From contig CAZUWA010000002.1 of the NCBI GenBank assembly GCA_964623895.1, forward strand, positions 18,488-82,487: DNA of 64,000 nt, written 5' to 3'. Position numbers and translations under genes: made by a program. This document shows positions 17,524 to 25,572 of this stretch, piece by piece; position 1 is the stretch's first letter, and each line of letters starts with the position of its first letter. Origin of the DNA: UBA11512 sp964623895 (GTDB lineage: Bacteria > Bacillota > Clostridia > Oscillospirales > CAG-272). The notes under the pieces are model-generated. The model was not told the DNA's origin. It was given only the letters and a program-made list of their open reading frames with translations, and ran no database searches.

Positions 17524-18414
17524 ATGAACTCTATTGATTATTCCACCTGCAGGCTTTGCCCAAGGCATTGCGGCAAAAACAGAGTGTCAAGCGTCGGATA
17601 TTGCGGCGTAGGCGCAGAACTGAAAATCGCGCGTGCGGGACTTCATTTTTATGAAGAACCATGCATTTCCGGTAAAAACGGATCTGGGACGATCTTTTTT
17701 TCGGGATGTCCTTTGGGATGTATTTTCTGCCAGAACCGCGAGATCAGCACACGTGCCTACGGAAAGGAAATTTCCATCGAACGGCTGCGTGAGATCTGTT
17801 TTGAGTTGAAAGCGTCAGGTGCGGAAAATATCAATCTGGTAACGCCGATGCATTTTGCTCCACAGATCAAAGAAGCACTTATGCCGATCAAGAAAACGTT
17901 GGCACTGCCAATCATCGTCAATACCGGTGGGTATGACAGCCCCAAACAGTTGTCGTTTTTTGACGGTCTTGCCGATATTTACCTTCCCGATTTCAAGTTT
18001 TACACAGAGGAAACGGGAAAAGAATTTGCAAATGCTCCTGACTACCCAAAGATTGCGGAAGCGGCATTGCACGAAATGTTCCGACAAGTCGGCAGACCAA
18101 TCTTCAATGAATGCGGTATGCTTCAAAAAGGAATGATCGTGCGGCATCTGATCCTCCCCGGAAAGCGCAAAGAAAGCATAGATGTTGTGGAAAAACTTGC
18201 AGAGATCTTTAAAAAAGAGGATATTCTTCTTTCATTGATGAGCCAGTATACGCCCCTACCAAATTCTCAGGGAAGCCTTGCGCGGACCATCACCACTTTT
18301 GAAGCGCAAACGGTGCAAAAAGCGGTCGAGCGCATAGGTTTTGAGGGATATTTCCAAGAACGCTCCTCAGCAAAGGAAAAATATACCCCCCTCTTCGATC
18401 TCACCGGCGTTTGA
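17524..18414 (+). CDS. Radical SAM protein, PflX-like (pyruvate-formate-lyase-activase related)
   Basis: A 296-residue protein. Residues near the N-terminus carry a Cys cluster (STCRLCPRHCGKNR, then GYCG), and the radical SAM [4Fe-4S] motif is SGCPLGCIFCQN (CxxxCxxC). Downstream motifs NLVTPMHFAPQI, NTGGYDS and YLPDFKFY match the COG1313/PflX group, whose substrate is unknown. I chose the ATG at 17524, which has GAAGG at good spacing; the upstream ATG at 17503 has no ribosome site. It is probably a glycyl-radical-activase-type enzyme, but no glycyl radical enzyme is nearby. Confidence 0.82.
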   Translation: MNSIDYSTCRLCPRHCGKNRVSSVGYCGVGAELKIARAGLHFYEEPCISGKNGSGTIFFSGCPLGCIFCQNREISTRAYGKEISIERLREICFELKASGAENINLVTPMHFAPQIKEALMPIKKTLALPIIVNTGGYDSPKQLSFFDGLADIYLPDFKFYTEETGKEFANAPDYPKIAEAALHEMFRQVGRPIFNECGMLQKGMIVRHLILPGKRKESIDVVEKLAEIFKKEDILLSLMSQYTPLPNSQGSLARTITTFEAQTVQKAVERIGFEGYFQERSSAKEKYTPLFDLTGV

Positions 18415-18596
18415 GAACAGCAAACAAAAGTCAAAAGGAAGGTTCCCTTCAAAAATAAAGGTGAGGTCATCTTGCCTTTTCTCCCACAACATAGCTTCGT
18501 ATTCCCCCTTTCGCAACTCAATACCGCAATATTTCTCCATCGCGCTGTCACCTTCTTCAAAGAGGGCATATACTGTTCGTGAAGGGCGGTGAAAGG

Positions 18597-19505
18597 ATGG
18601 AAAATCAAGATATTCAGACGACAAAGATCACTCAAACAGTTGCCGTGATCGGCGGTGATGAGCGTGCGATCTACGCGGCGCGCATTCTCGCTAAACAAGG
18701 AAAAAAGATCGTGTTATATGCACTGGAAGAACATTTTATGGGAAACTGTGCAGAATTTGACAGAGTCGACTGCAAAGCACCTTATCTAATCTCGGAAGCA
18801 ATAGAAAATTCTGATATTTTACTCTTTCCAATTCCTTTTTCGAAAGACCAAAAGACGGTATTTACCCCCTTTTCAAGAGAACCGCTGACTGTTTCGGCGG
18901 TGGAAGAAGCGGTCTCAAGCAGCAAAAAGAAGCTGTTTGTGGCAGGCGGAGGGCTGTCCGACTACCGACTTTCCGCGCACACGGTATTTGACTTTTTAAA
19001 GCAAGAAGAATTTCTTTTTAAAAATGCCCTTCCGAGCGCCGAAGGAGCGATCGGGCTTGCCATTCTTCACCACCGTTCTGTTTTGAAGGGTTGTTCGGTG
19101 GCGGTACTTGGATTTGGCAGGATCGCTTCGTTACTTGCGGAAAAACTTTCTATAATGGGTGCGGAAGTCACTGTTTTCGCACGCCGCGAAGAGCAACGAA
19201 AAAAAGCGAGAAGATTGCCTGTAAAAGCGGAAAAACTATCAGATCTTTCCTTGTTTTGTGCAGATTTTTCAATTTTCTTCAACACGATACCGATGCCGTT
19301 CATCGACTTCGAAACAGTAGAAAAAATGTCGGAAAACAGCCTGTATATCGAGCTTGCATCCGCCCCCTACGGCATGGATGAAGAAATAAAAAAGCATTAC
19401 AAAGGAGACTTTCTACCGGCACCCGGACTGCCCGGGAGATACTGCCCGGAATATGCAGGAAAAGTCATCGCAGAAATATTGTCTTCTGCGATTGAAAAAC
19501 CGTAA
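18597..19505 (+). CDS. dpaA: Dipicolinate synthase subunit A
   Basis: A 302-residue DpaA (SpoVFA). It has an N-terminal nucleotide-binding-like start (VAVIGGDERAIYAARIL) and a Rossmann domain CSVAVLGFGRIASLLAEKLSIMGA in the middle, then NTIPMPFID and PAPGLPGRYCPEYAGKVI. With DpaB it oxidises the lysine-pathway intermediate dihydrodipicolinate (or its precursor) to dipicolinic acid in the mother cell. The ATG at 18597 is preferred over a GTG at 18579. Upstream, ACC and CATATACTG (about 18551-18575) resemble a sigma-K promoter weakly. The 182-base gap before it holds no other gene. Confidence 0.9.
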   Translation: MENQDIQTTKITQTVAVIGGDERAIYAARILAKQGKKIVLYALEEHFMGNCAEFDRVDCKAPYLISEAIENSDILLFPIPFSKDQKTVFTPFSREPLTVSAVEEAVSSSKKKLFVAGGGLSDYRLSAHTVFDFLKQEEFLFKNALPSAEGAIGLAILHHRSVLKGCSVAVLGFGRIASLLAEKLSIMGAEVTVFARREEQRKKARRLPVKAEKLSDLSLFCADFSIFFNTIPMPFIDFETVEKMSENSLYIELASAPYGMDEEIKKHYKGDFLPAPGLPGRYCPEYAGKVIAEILSSAIEKP

Positions 19506-19591
19506 CGGCAGAAGACCGCCTTTCGTTCGAGATCTTTGAAAGATTAAAAAAGGGCAGTTATGCCCCATAAAGCGTACCCCGGAGGATCGCT

Positions 19592-20152
19592 ATGCTAATA
19601 TGTTACGGACTTTGCGGCTCTTTTTGCACGCTGAGCCGTTCTTTCGAGGAAATGAAAAAGTTAAAAAAAGCCGGACATCAACTGTTGCCTGTCGGCAGTT
19701 TTTCCGTATTGGAGACCGACACTCGGTTTATGCCGGCATCGGAAGTCATCCGACAAGCGGAGGAGATCAGCGGTAAGCGCATCATTGCGAACCTTGCAGA
19801 CGCCGAGCCGATCGGACCGATCATGAAGCCGGACATTATGATCATCGCGCCCCTGACCGGCAATTCACTTGCAAAACTGGCGCATGGAATCTATGATACC
19901 CCCGTAACGCTCGCCGCAAAGGCACATTTGCGGAACTGCCGACCGCTTCTCCTCGGTCTTTGCACCAATGACGCCCTTTCCGGCAATTTTAAAAATATCG
20001 CCGAACTTTACACGCGAAAAAACATCTACTTTCTTCCGCTTTATCAAGACGATCCGAAGAACAAACCGCATTCGCTCGTCTGCCGATTTGAACAAACGGA
20101 AGAAGCGATGGAAGCAGCAAAAAAAGGGAAACAACTGCCGTTGTTTGCGTAA
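19592..20152 (+). CDS. dpaB: Dipicolinate synthase subunit B
   Basis: A 186-residue DpaB (SpoVFB) flavoprotein-type subunit. Typical segments are CYGLCGSFCTLSRSFEEM, LPVGSFSVLETDTRF, IGPIMKPDIMIIAPLTGNSL and NCRPLLLGLCTNDALSGNFK. It acts with DpaA to make dipicolinate for the spore core. A GGAGG site precedes the ATG. Bacillus has asd-dapG-dapA downstream of dpaAB; here the pair stands alone and asd lies about 19 kb away on the other strand. Confidence 0.92.
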   Translation: MLICYGLCGSFCTLSRSFEEMKKLKKAGHQLLPVGSFSVLETDTRFMPASEVIRQAEEISGKRIIANLADAEPIGPIMKPDIMIIAPLTGNSLAKLAHGIYDTPVTLAAKAHLRNCRPLLLGLCTNDALSGNFKNIAELYTRKNIYFLPLYQDDPKNKPHSLVCRFEQTEEAMEAAKKGKQLPLFA

Positions 20153-20161
20153 CAAAACAAT

Positions 20162-20200
20162 AAAAAAATCGCCGTGCACCACAGTGCACAGCGATTTTTT
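20162..20200. terminator. Bidirectional terminator between dpaB and jag
   Basis: AAAAAATCGC-C-GTGCAC / GTGCAC-A-GCGATTTTTT hairpin with a loop of four and T/A tracts on both sides. It separates convergent genes, and its right arm reaches the jag stop codon. Confidence 0.85.
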
Positions 20201-20843
20201 AATCATTTTCTTCCAAAGCAATAACGACTTTACGGTTGTTATCTATGCCGACCGAATAGGTGGTCACACCTTCGATCGACTGCACTTCCGAATGGATGAT
20301 GCGGCGTTCGTACGCTGACATCGGTTCAAGTGTCACGTTTCTTCCGGACTTCAACACTCTGCCTGCCATTCTTCTTGCAAGTGCTTTGAGTGTTTCGGCA
20401 CGTTTCTCTCTGTAATTTTCAATATCAATGATGATGCGACGGTAGTTTCTCTTGTCGTTTTCATCGGTCTTTTTGTTTGCCGCGAGATTTGCAAGATACT
20501 GCAATGCATCCATCGTTTCACCGTGATAACCAATCAGCATACCGGCATCCTCACCGGAAATGCGAATAATGCATTCGTTTTCTTCCCCTTTTTCCATGGT
20601 CGCGGTTACGTCAGCACCCATATTGGAAATAAGGGTACGCACAAAGTCTAGCGCAAGCTTTCCTGCATCAGCGGTATAGATGACTTTTACCTGTGCCGCA
20701 ACTTTACCAAAGCCCAAAATACCTCTTTTCGGCTCGACCAACACCTCGTATTCCAGTTCGGACTGCATTACGCCAAGCTGTTCGGCTGCTTTAGTCAGCG
20801 CCTCTTCAACCGTTGTGCCGGTTAAAATCAATTCCTGAGTCAA
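20199..20843 (-). CDS. jag: RNA-binding protein Jag/KhpB (SpoIIIJ-associated)
   Basis: A 214-residue protein with the three expected parts: a Jag_N domain (about 1-52, including VEPKRGILGFGKVAAQVKV), a KH-type domain (about 70-145, with the GYHGETMDALQYL helix), and an R3H domain near the C-terminus (KSGRNVTLEPMSAYERRIIH). It binds RNA and is encoded next to yidC in many Gram-positives. The gene starts 20 bases after the yidC stop, so co-transcription is likely. mnmE, the usual next gene, is not here. Confidence 0.94.
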   Translation of the reverse strand: MTQELILTGTTVEEALTKAAEQLGVMQSELEYEVLVEPKRGILGFGKVAAQVKVIYTADAGKLALDFVRTLISNMGADVTATMEKGEENECIIRISGEDAGMLIGYHGETMDALQYLANLAANKKTDENDKRNYRRIIIDIENYREKRAETLKALARRMAGRVLKSGRNVTLEPMSAYERRIIHSEVQSIEGVTTYSVGIDNNRKVVIALEEND

Positions 20844-20862
20844 AGTAATTTTCCTCCGATTA

Positions 20863-22242
20863 TTATTTATCCTGTTTGTTATTACGATCGTCTTTCAATT
20901 TTGCTCTGTCAACAGCACTCTTCGACTTTTCTTCCTTCGTGGATACAGGCACCGGATCGACATAATCCTCATCATCCATATGATAAAGCGACTTCGGCTT
21001 CGGTCTGTTGGGATCTTTTTCCACCTTTTTTTCAATGGTCTTACCCTTATTATACTCTTTTTCCGCCTTCTTATAGTCCTCTTCGGTAAATACCGGGAAG
21101 GGAAGGAGTTTCTTCAAAATAAACTGTTGAAGCGTTCCGAGCATGTTATTGAATATCCAATAAATACCCAAAACTGCGGGGAATACAAAGGTCAGATAAG
21201 TGGACATTGCCGGCATTGCCAAATCCATAATGGTGTTTGCCATGCCCATGTTCGGCGCATTGGGATCTGCCTGTTCTGTTGCACCTGCCGTCATCTTTCT
21301 GTTAAGCTTCATAGAGAAGAACAGAACGACAAAGGTGATGAGCGGAATAAGAAGGTACAGATATTCCCAACCTTCCGCATTGAATGTCGGAGTGAATGAA
21401 AGATCGATCTTGTTTCCGAATGCAAAAAAGTTTGGAAGGGTGCTCTGTTTGATGTCTCCAAATACCGGCTCAAATTTGTCCCAGTTATCCCGCAGGACTC
21501 CGACCAAATCAAGTTCCGTCAATCTGCTCGGAATGCCGCTTGCAGCCGCACTTTTCACTGTGTCGGTCACATTCCATGCGGAAATGTCATTGTAGCAAAG
21601 AACATTTCTGATGGCATTGATGGTGTTTTGAGAATATCCTGCTACATAACTGAGCGGATTTCTGATCACTTCGTAAAGTAAAATAACGATCGGAAGTTGG
21701 ATCAACATCGGCAGACAACCGCCAAATACATTGACGCCTTCCTTCTGCTGCGCATCCAGGATCTCCTGATTCATCTTTTGCATGGTCGCTTGGTCTGTAC
21801 GTCCCTTGTACTTGTTGCGAATCGCACGTTCCTTCGGACGGAACTGTGCCTGTTTGACCATACTCTTCTGCTGTTTCCACGAGAAAGGGAAGAGCAAAAG
21901 CTTGACAAGGATCGCAAAAACAAGCAGGGAGAAAATGTAACTGGGAACCAACTTGTTGATCAGCGCAAGAAATTTGCCGACCGGCATGTAGATAAACCAA
22001 AGAGAACTTTTATTCTCCTCCATTTTCTCAACGTTTTCCGCCTTGTCTTCCTCTTTGACATACAAAGATCCGTCTGCGTTGAGATATTTGTCCCCCGCTT
22101 CATTGAGTTCGGCATCATCTTCCGTTCCGATGCTGACCTTATCGTTTGAGCCGCTCGATACACAGGATATTGCCGAAAAGAGGATCATCATACAAAGGGC
22201 AACCGCAAGGAATACCTTGAAACCACGATTGTTTTTGATCAT
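20863..22242 (-). CDS. yidC: Membrane protein insertase YidC/Oxa1 (SpoIIIJ-like)
   Basis: A 459-residue insertase with a lipoprotein-like signal (MILFSAISC). The core starts at SYIFSLLVFAILVKLLLFPF and includes the cytoplasmic hairpin KQAQFRPKERAIRNKYKGRT and the later TMs LLIPLITFVVLFFSM and YLTFVFPAVLGIYWI. The hydrophilic-groove position usually occupied by Arg appears to be Lys (ILVKLLLFP). The protein is much longer than SpoIIIJ (about 261): there is about 100 extra residues between TM regions (NPLSYVAGYSQ onward) and a charged C-terminal tail of about 80 residues. The position in rpmH-rnpA-yidD-yidC-jag supports the call. Confidence 0.94.
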   Translation of the reverse strand: MIKNNRGFKVFLAVALCMMILFSAISCVSSGSNDKVSIGTEDDAELNEAGDKYLNADGSLYVKEEDKAENVEKMEENKSSLWFIYMPVGKFLALINKLVPSYIFSLLVFAILVKLLLFPFSWKQQKSMVKQAQFRPKERAIRNKYKGRTDQATMQKMNQEILDAQQKEGVNVFGGCLPMLIQLPIVILLYEVIRNPLSYVAGYSQNTINAIRNVLCYNDISAWNVTDTVKSAAASGIPSRLTELDLVGVLRDNWDKFEPVFGDIKQSTLPNFFAFGNKIDLSFTPTFNAEGWEYLYLLIPLITFVVLFFSMKLNRKMTAGATEQADPNAPNMGMANTIMDLAMPAMSTYLTFVFPAVLGIYWIFNNMLGTLQQFILKKLLPFPVFTEEDYKKAEKEYNKGKTIEKKVEKDPNRPKPKSLYHMDDEDYVDPVPVSTKEEKSKSAVDRAKLKDDRNNKQDK

Positions 22243-22281
22243 TTTTTAGACCTTTCGTTTGTTAAAATCACGCGTCTGTCA

Positions 22282-22428
22282 CTATTTTCCGCAGGTACGC
22301 GCATCGTCTGCGGAAAGATCGGCTTTCGCCGTCCTGTAAAATCGTCGCAATGCATTTTTTGAGACACCGTCCCACAGTTTTATGCAGAATTCAAAGTTCT
22401 CTCGCTCTCTTTCTGCATACATTGTCAT
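22282..22428 (-). CDS. Possible 48-residue small protein coupled to yidD
   Basis: A short frame starts at an ATG whose last bases form the yidD stop codon (ATGA overlap) and ends before yidC. The peptide starts MTMYAERERENFEF and is polar, with no membrane segment or known motif. It fills the otherwise empty 180-base yidD-yidC gap. I do not recognise it. It could be a real coupled gene or a chance frame. Confidence 0.3.
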   Translation of the reverse strand: MTMYAERERENFEFCIKLWDGVSKNALRRFYRTAKADLSADDARTCGK

Positions 22429-22679
22429 TTTCTTTTCGGAACAGGATCGTATCCGCCTTTTGAAAAAGGATTGCATCGGATTATCCGCCAAATTGCCAAA
22501 ACCGTTCCGCAAATGAGTCCCCATTCTCTGAGTGCTTCCAGTGCATACTCTGAGCAAGTCGGAAGATATTTGCATTTTCCGACGCCCAAACGCGGGGAAA
22601 TACACTGTCTGTAGAATTTAACGGGTAGAAGCACCGTCTCAATCAAAAAGGCATGCAGTTTCTGAAAACGATCTTTCAT
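22425..22679 (-). CDS. yidD: Membrane protein insertion efficiency factor YidD
   Basis: An 84-residue YidD. Conserved features are YRQCISP, the Cys motif CKYLPTCSEYALEAL, and RIIRCNPFSKGGYDPVP. It is a small amphipathic membrane-associated protein that aids YidC-dependent insertion. It overlaps rnpA by four bases (ATGA), the standard arrangement. Confidence 0.95.
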   Translation of the reverse strand: MKDRFQKLHAFLIETVLLPVKFYRQCISPRLGVGKCKYLPTCSEYALEALREWGLICGTVLAIWRIIRCNPFSKGGYDPVPKRK

Positions 22680-23053
22680 TGCCGATACATGCCTAATTTT
22701 GAAAAAGCGCGTGCCATTTCTTCTTTGACCACCTGCATTTTAACGTCCGCTGCACCTTCTTTTGCCACGATCACAACCAATTTTCCCTTTACGAGCGTGT
22801 TTTCGAGGTCGATCTGTCGATATGCCTCTCTAATGATCCTTTTGGCGCGGTTGCGCTCAACAGCACCTCCGATCTTCTTAGATACCGAAATGCCGACACG
22901 GTTGATCTTGACTTTTTTTGGATGCGCTTTTTTTAAACGTCCTGCATGGAGATCTTTTAAGATGTACACCGTCAAAAACCTTCCGCCGGCGCGGTTTTTT
23001 GCCGCATATACCTTACCGTACAGATGGTTTTCACAAAGCGTTCCGTATTTCAT
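22676..23053 (-). CDS. rnpA: Ribonuclease P protein component
   Basis: A basic protein of about 125 residues that supports the RNase P RNA in tRNA 5' maturation. The signature RNxxKRxxR appears as VERNRAKRIIREAYRQ (about 85-100), preceded by RVGISVSKKIGGAV. I chose the inner ATG at 23053 (MKYGTL), with GGGA nine bases upstream; an ATG at 23068 is an alternative but sits directly on AAGGA. The N-terminal half (KDLHAGRLKKAHPKK) is somewhat longer than usual. Confidence 0.93.
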   Translation of the reverse strand: MKYGTLCENHLYGKVYAAKNRAGGRFLTVYILKDLHAGRLKKAHPKKVKINRVGISVSKKIGGAVERNRAKRIIREAYRQIDLENTLVKGKLVVIVAKEGAADVKMQVVKEEMARAFSKLGMYRQ

Positions 23054-23150
23054 TTTTGCTTTTCCCATTCCTTATTAACTTGCAAAAAACCGCCGGACAA
23101 ACAACTTCCGTATGGGAAGACCGACCGACGGTAGATATTGCGACAGTAGA

Positions 23151-23285
23151 TCAGTAAGAGAGTCTTGCTCTACCCTTCTGACGTCTTCTCTTGAGCACCT
23201 TTCTGCCATTGGCAGTACTCATTCTCTTTCTGAAGCCATGCTCGACCTGTCTTTGACGCTTTTTAGGCTGATAAGTTCTTTTCAT
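23151..23285 (-). CDS. rpmH: Ribosomal protein bL34
   Basis: A 44-residue basic protein that starts MKRTYQPKKRQRQVEHGFRK and ends GRARLSY, the classic L34 sequence. It is too short for the usual ORF cut-offs but unmistakable. The start follows a GTGAGGTG site, and a strong - strand promoter lies about 50 bases upstream. It marks the left border of the dnaA region. Confidence 0.97.
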   Translation of the reverse strand: MKRTYQPKKRQRQVEHGFRKRMSTANGRKVLKRRRQKGRARLSY

Positions 23286-23331
23286 TCCGGTTTACACCTC
23301 ACTTTCGCTTTTTTCTATTGCGACATTTCGT

Positions 23332-23361
23332 ATTATATACTGAAAAATGCCGTTTTGTCAA
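23332..23361 (-). promoter_or_regulatory. Promoter of rpmH-rnpA-yidD-yidC-jag
   Basis: On the - strand TTGACA (23361-23356), 18-base spacer, TATAAT (23337-23332). It is near consensus and is followed by the rpmH ribosome site. Confidence 0.8.
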
Positions 23362-23443
23362 GGGGGTTGCATGATTTTTTCGAAAAAAGATAGATTTTTT
23401 TGCCTTTTTCGTTGTAAATTTTTTGTAAATTTTGCATCTTCTA

Positions 23444-23472
23444 TTGCGTATTTATAAATTATATGTTATAAT
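23444..23472 (+). promoter_or_regulatory. Putative dnaA promoter
   Basis: TTGCGT (23444-23449), 17-base spacer, TATAAT (23467-23472), 88 bases before the dnaA ATG. No DnaA box is visible in the rpmH-dnaA gap (23286-23560), so classical DnaA autorepression is not evident here. Confidence 0.6.
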
Positions 23473-23560
23473 AAATATATAATAATAACAGTATGATGGA
23501 TACTGAAAAAGTCCGCTTTTTTGTGCTATCCTTGCCCCACAGAAAGGAAAAAACAACATC

Positions 23561-24997
23561 ATGGAATCGCTAAACGAGATCTGGCAATCGGTATTGGAAC
23601 TGTTACAGGACAAGTATCCGCGCACGGTATACGATCTTTGGTTTGAAAGTACTCGACTCATTCTTCTTGACAGTGAAAATGCCGTCATTACCATTCCCTC
23701 CGACCTAAAAAAAGAGATCATTGAAAATCGATATGCTTCCGCCATTACCGATGCTCTCTGTCAGATCATCGGTTTTGATCCACCTGTGATCGTGATCTCG
23801 ACCGAACGCGGTGATCCGAATGCAGAAGAGATCATGCTTTCGATCAAAAAGAAAAAAAATACAAATTCCTCCCTTCCTGCGGAAGATTCGGAAGAGGAAG
23901 ATCCGGAAGTCAAAGAGCGGATTGCGCGTTACAAAGAGCCCTTGGACGACGGCGATTCACTGCTGAATATAGCCATGCCGGAGATGGGAGACTACACTTT
24001 TGAAAATTTTGTCGTCGGTTCTTCCAACAAAATGGCGTGGGCAGCGTGTACAGCGGTGGCGCGCAAGCCCGTTGCTTCCTCCTATAACCCTCTTTTCATA
24101 TACGGAGACAGCGGACTGGGCAAAACACACCTTTTATATGCCATTATGAATGAGCTGAAGGCAAATTACCCGCGCACAAAGATCTTATACATCAAGGGAG
24201 AAGAATTCACCAATGAACTGGTCATGGCGATCTCCAATGAGAACACCAAAGCATTCAGAGACAAATACCGTTCGGCGGATGTTTTGCTGATCGACGATAT
24301 TCAGTTCATCGCCGGCAAAGAATCCACCCAAGAAGAGTTCTTCCATACCTTTAATGCCCTGTTTGAAGAGCACAAACTGATCATTTTGGCAGCCGACCGG
24401 CCGCCCAGAGAAATGAAAACACTTGAAAACAGACTACGTACCCGTTTTGAATGGGGACTGATCGTCGATGTACAGCATCCCGATTATGAATTGCGGCTTG
24501 CGATCTTAAAAAACAAGGCGAATGCGCTCGGAATGACCATACCGTTTCCAATATTACAGTATTTGGCTGAAAACCTGCATTCCAGCGTCAGACAGTTGGA
24601 GGGCGCGATCAAAAAGATCAGCGCACAGTCTTTCCTTTCCGGCGTGCCGGTAACTGTCGATATGGCAAAAGCATGTATTGCGGAATTGACCAACGGAGAA
24701 GAATCGGTCGATCAATTGATAAAGCGGATCATTGATCACGTTTCAAAGCATTACGGATTGACGGAAGATGACATCAAGAGCCGCAAAAGAACAGGCGAGA
24801 TCGCACAGGCAAGACACATCTGCATTTATATCATACGTTCAATGACCAATATTTCCTTACCCTCCATCGGAAAATACTTCGGTAGAGATCATACGACCGT
24901 AATGTCCTCGATCTCAGTCGTGGAACGAGACATGAAGAAAAATCCGATCTTAGAAGTAGAGATCAACGATCTTGTTAGAGAGATCAAAGAAAATTAA
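23561..24997 (+). CDS. dnaA: Chromosomal replication initiator DnaA
   Basis: A 478-residue AAA+ initiator. Domain I is at about 1-85 and domain II is a charged linker (about 88-140). Domain III has Walker A GDSGLGKTHLLYAI (about 183) and Walker B VLLIDDIQFIAG (about 243). Domain IV has the DNA-binding signature GRDHTTVMSSI (about 443). It binds 9-mers in the adjacent oriC and probably the cluster at 9275-9387. The ATG follows GAAAGGAAAAAA. Confidence 0.98.
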   Translation: MESLNEIWQSVLELLQDKYPRTVYDLWFESTRLILLDSENAVITIPSDLKKEIIENRYASAITDALCQIIGFDPPVIVISTERGDPNAEEIMLSIKKKKNTNSSLPAEDSEEEDPEVKERIARYKEPLDDGDSLLNIAMPEMGDYTFENFVVGSSNKMAWAACTAVARKPVASSYNPLFIYGDSGLGKTHLLYAIMNELKANYPRTKILYIKGEEFTNELVMAISNENTKAFRDKYRSADVLLIDDIQFIAGKESTQEEFFHTFNALFEEHKLIILAADRPPREMKTLENRLRTRFEWGLIVDVQHPDYELRLAILKNKANALGMTIPFPILQYLAENLHSSVRQLEGAIKKISAQSFLSGVPVTVDMAKACIAELTNGEESVDQLIKRIIDHVSKHYGLTEDDIKSRKRTGEIAQARHICIYIIRSMTNISLPSIGKYFGRDHTTVMSSISVVERDMKKNPILEVEINDLVREIKEN

Positions 24998-25033
24998 AAA
25001 ATACACCCAAAAAAGGAAGTAAAAAATCAGCAG

Positions 25034-25346
25034 TTTTCCACAAACCGTCCACATTGATTTTTTCACATTTCAATATCGTTTCTGTGGGAAAGAAATTCAG
25101 TTTTGTGGAAAAGCCTTTTGAAAATTCTGTGGTATAAATTGTGTCAAATTTTATCAAAAAAAATTACAAAACGCTTGTCCACACTACATTCACAGGGTTG
25201 TCAAGCGGTTCTTCGGTGGGAGACAACTTAAAAAAAGTCACTGAAATTGCGGTGTTACAGCGTTTTCCACAGTTTTAACAGCCCCTACTACTGCTACTGC
25301 TAATTTTATACTATTTACCGTTTATTTATCGTTTTTTTCTAAAATC
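25034..25346. other. Replication origin oriC (DnaA boxes, DnaA-trio, AT-rich unwinding region)
   Basis: Within the 575-base dnaA-dnaN gap, DnaA-box-like 9-mers occur at 25034-25042 (TTTTCCACA), 25083-25091, 25104-25112, 25128-25136, 25175-25183 (TTGTCCACA) and 25263-25271 (TTTTCCACA). The last is followed by a C-rich step and the triplet tract TACTACTGCTACTGCTA (25286-25302), a DnaA-trio, then an AT-rich stretch to about 25346. This is the box / trio / AT-rich order of the B. subtilis unwinding element. The rest of the gap (25347-25572) holds hairpins but no gene. Confidence 0.88.
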
Positions 25347-25467
25347 GAAGGAACATACGAAGACTACATGCTTTGTCCTCATGTTTTTTCGGGGCTTCGC
25401 CCTTAATTTGTTGTCTTTAAAAAAGACAGAAAAATTTTATCAAAAAGTACCATTTAAAGTTTTTAGT

Positions 25468-25507
25468 CAAGTTTTTTTCAAAAAACTTGCAGTTTCCAAA
25501 GGCAGAG
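25468..25507. repeat. Dispersed palindromic repeat copy 1
   Basis: The palindrome CAAG-TTTTTT-TC-AAAAAA-CTTG (25468-25489) is followed by CAGTTTCCAAAGGCAGAGCC; the CCAAAGGC/GCCTTTGG arms add a second hairpin that may act as a terminator. Related sequence recurs at 51393-51426 and 38821-38848. Confidence 0.5.
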
Positions 25508-25572
25508 CCTTTGGTTAAAATAATTCGGTGTGCAGGTCTGACATTGTCCATACACATGAAAGGAACATTCCT

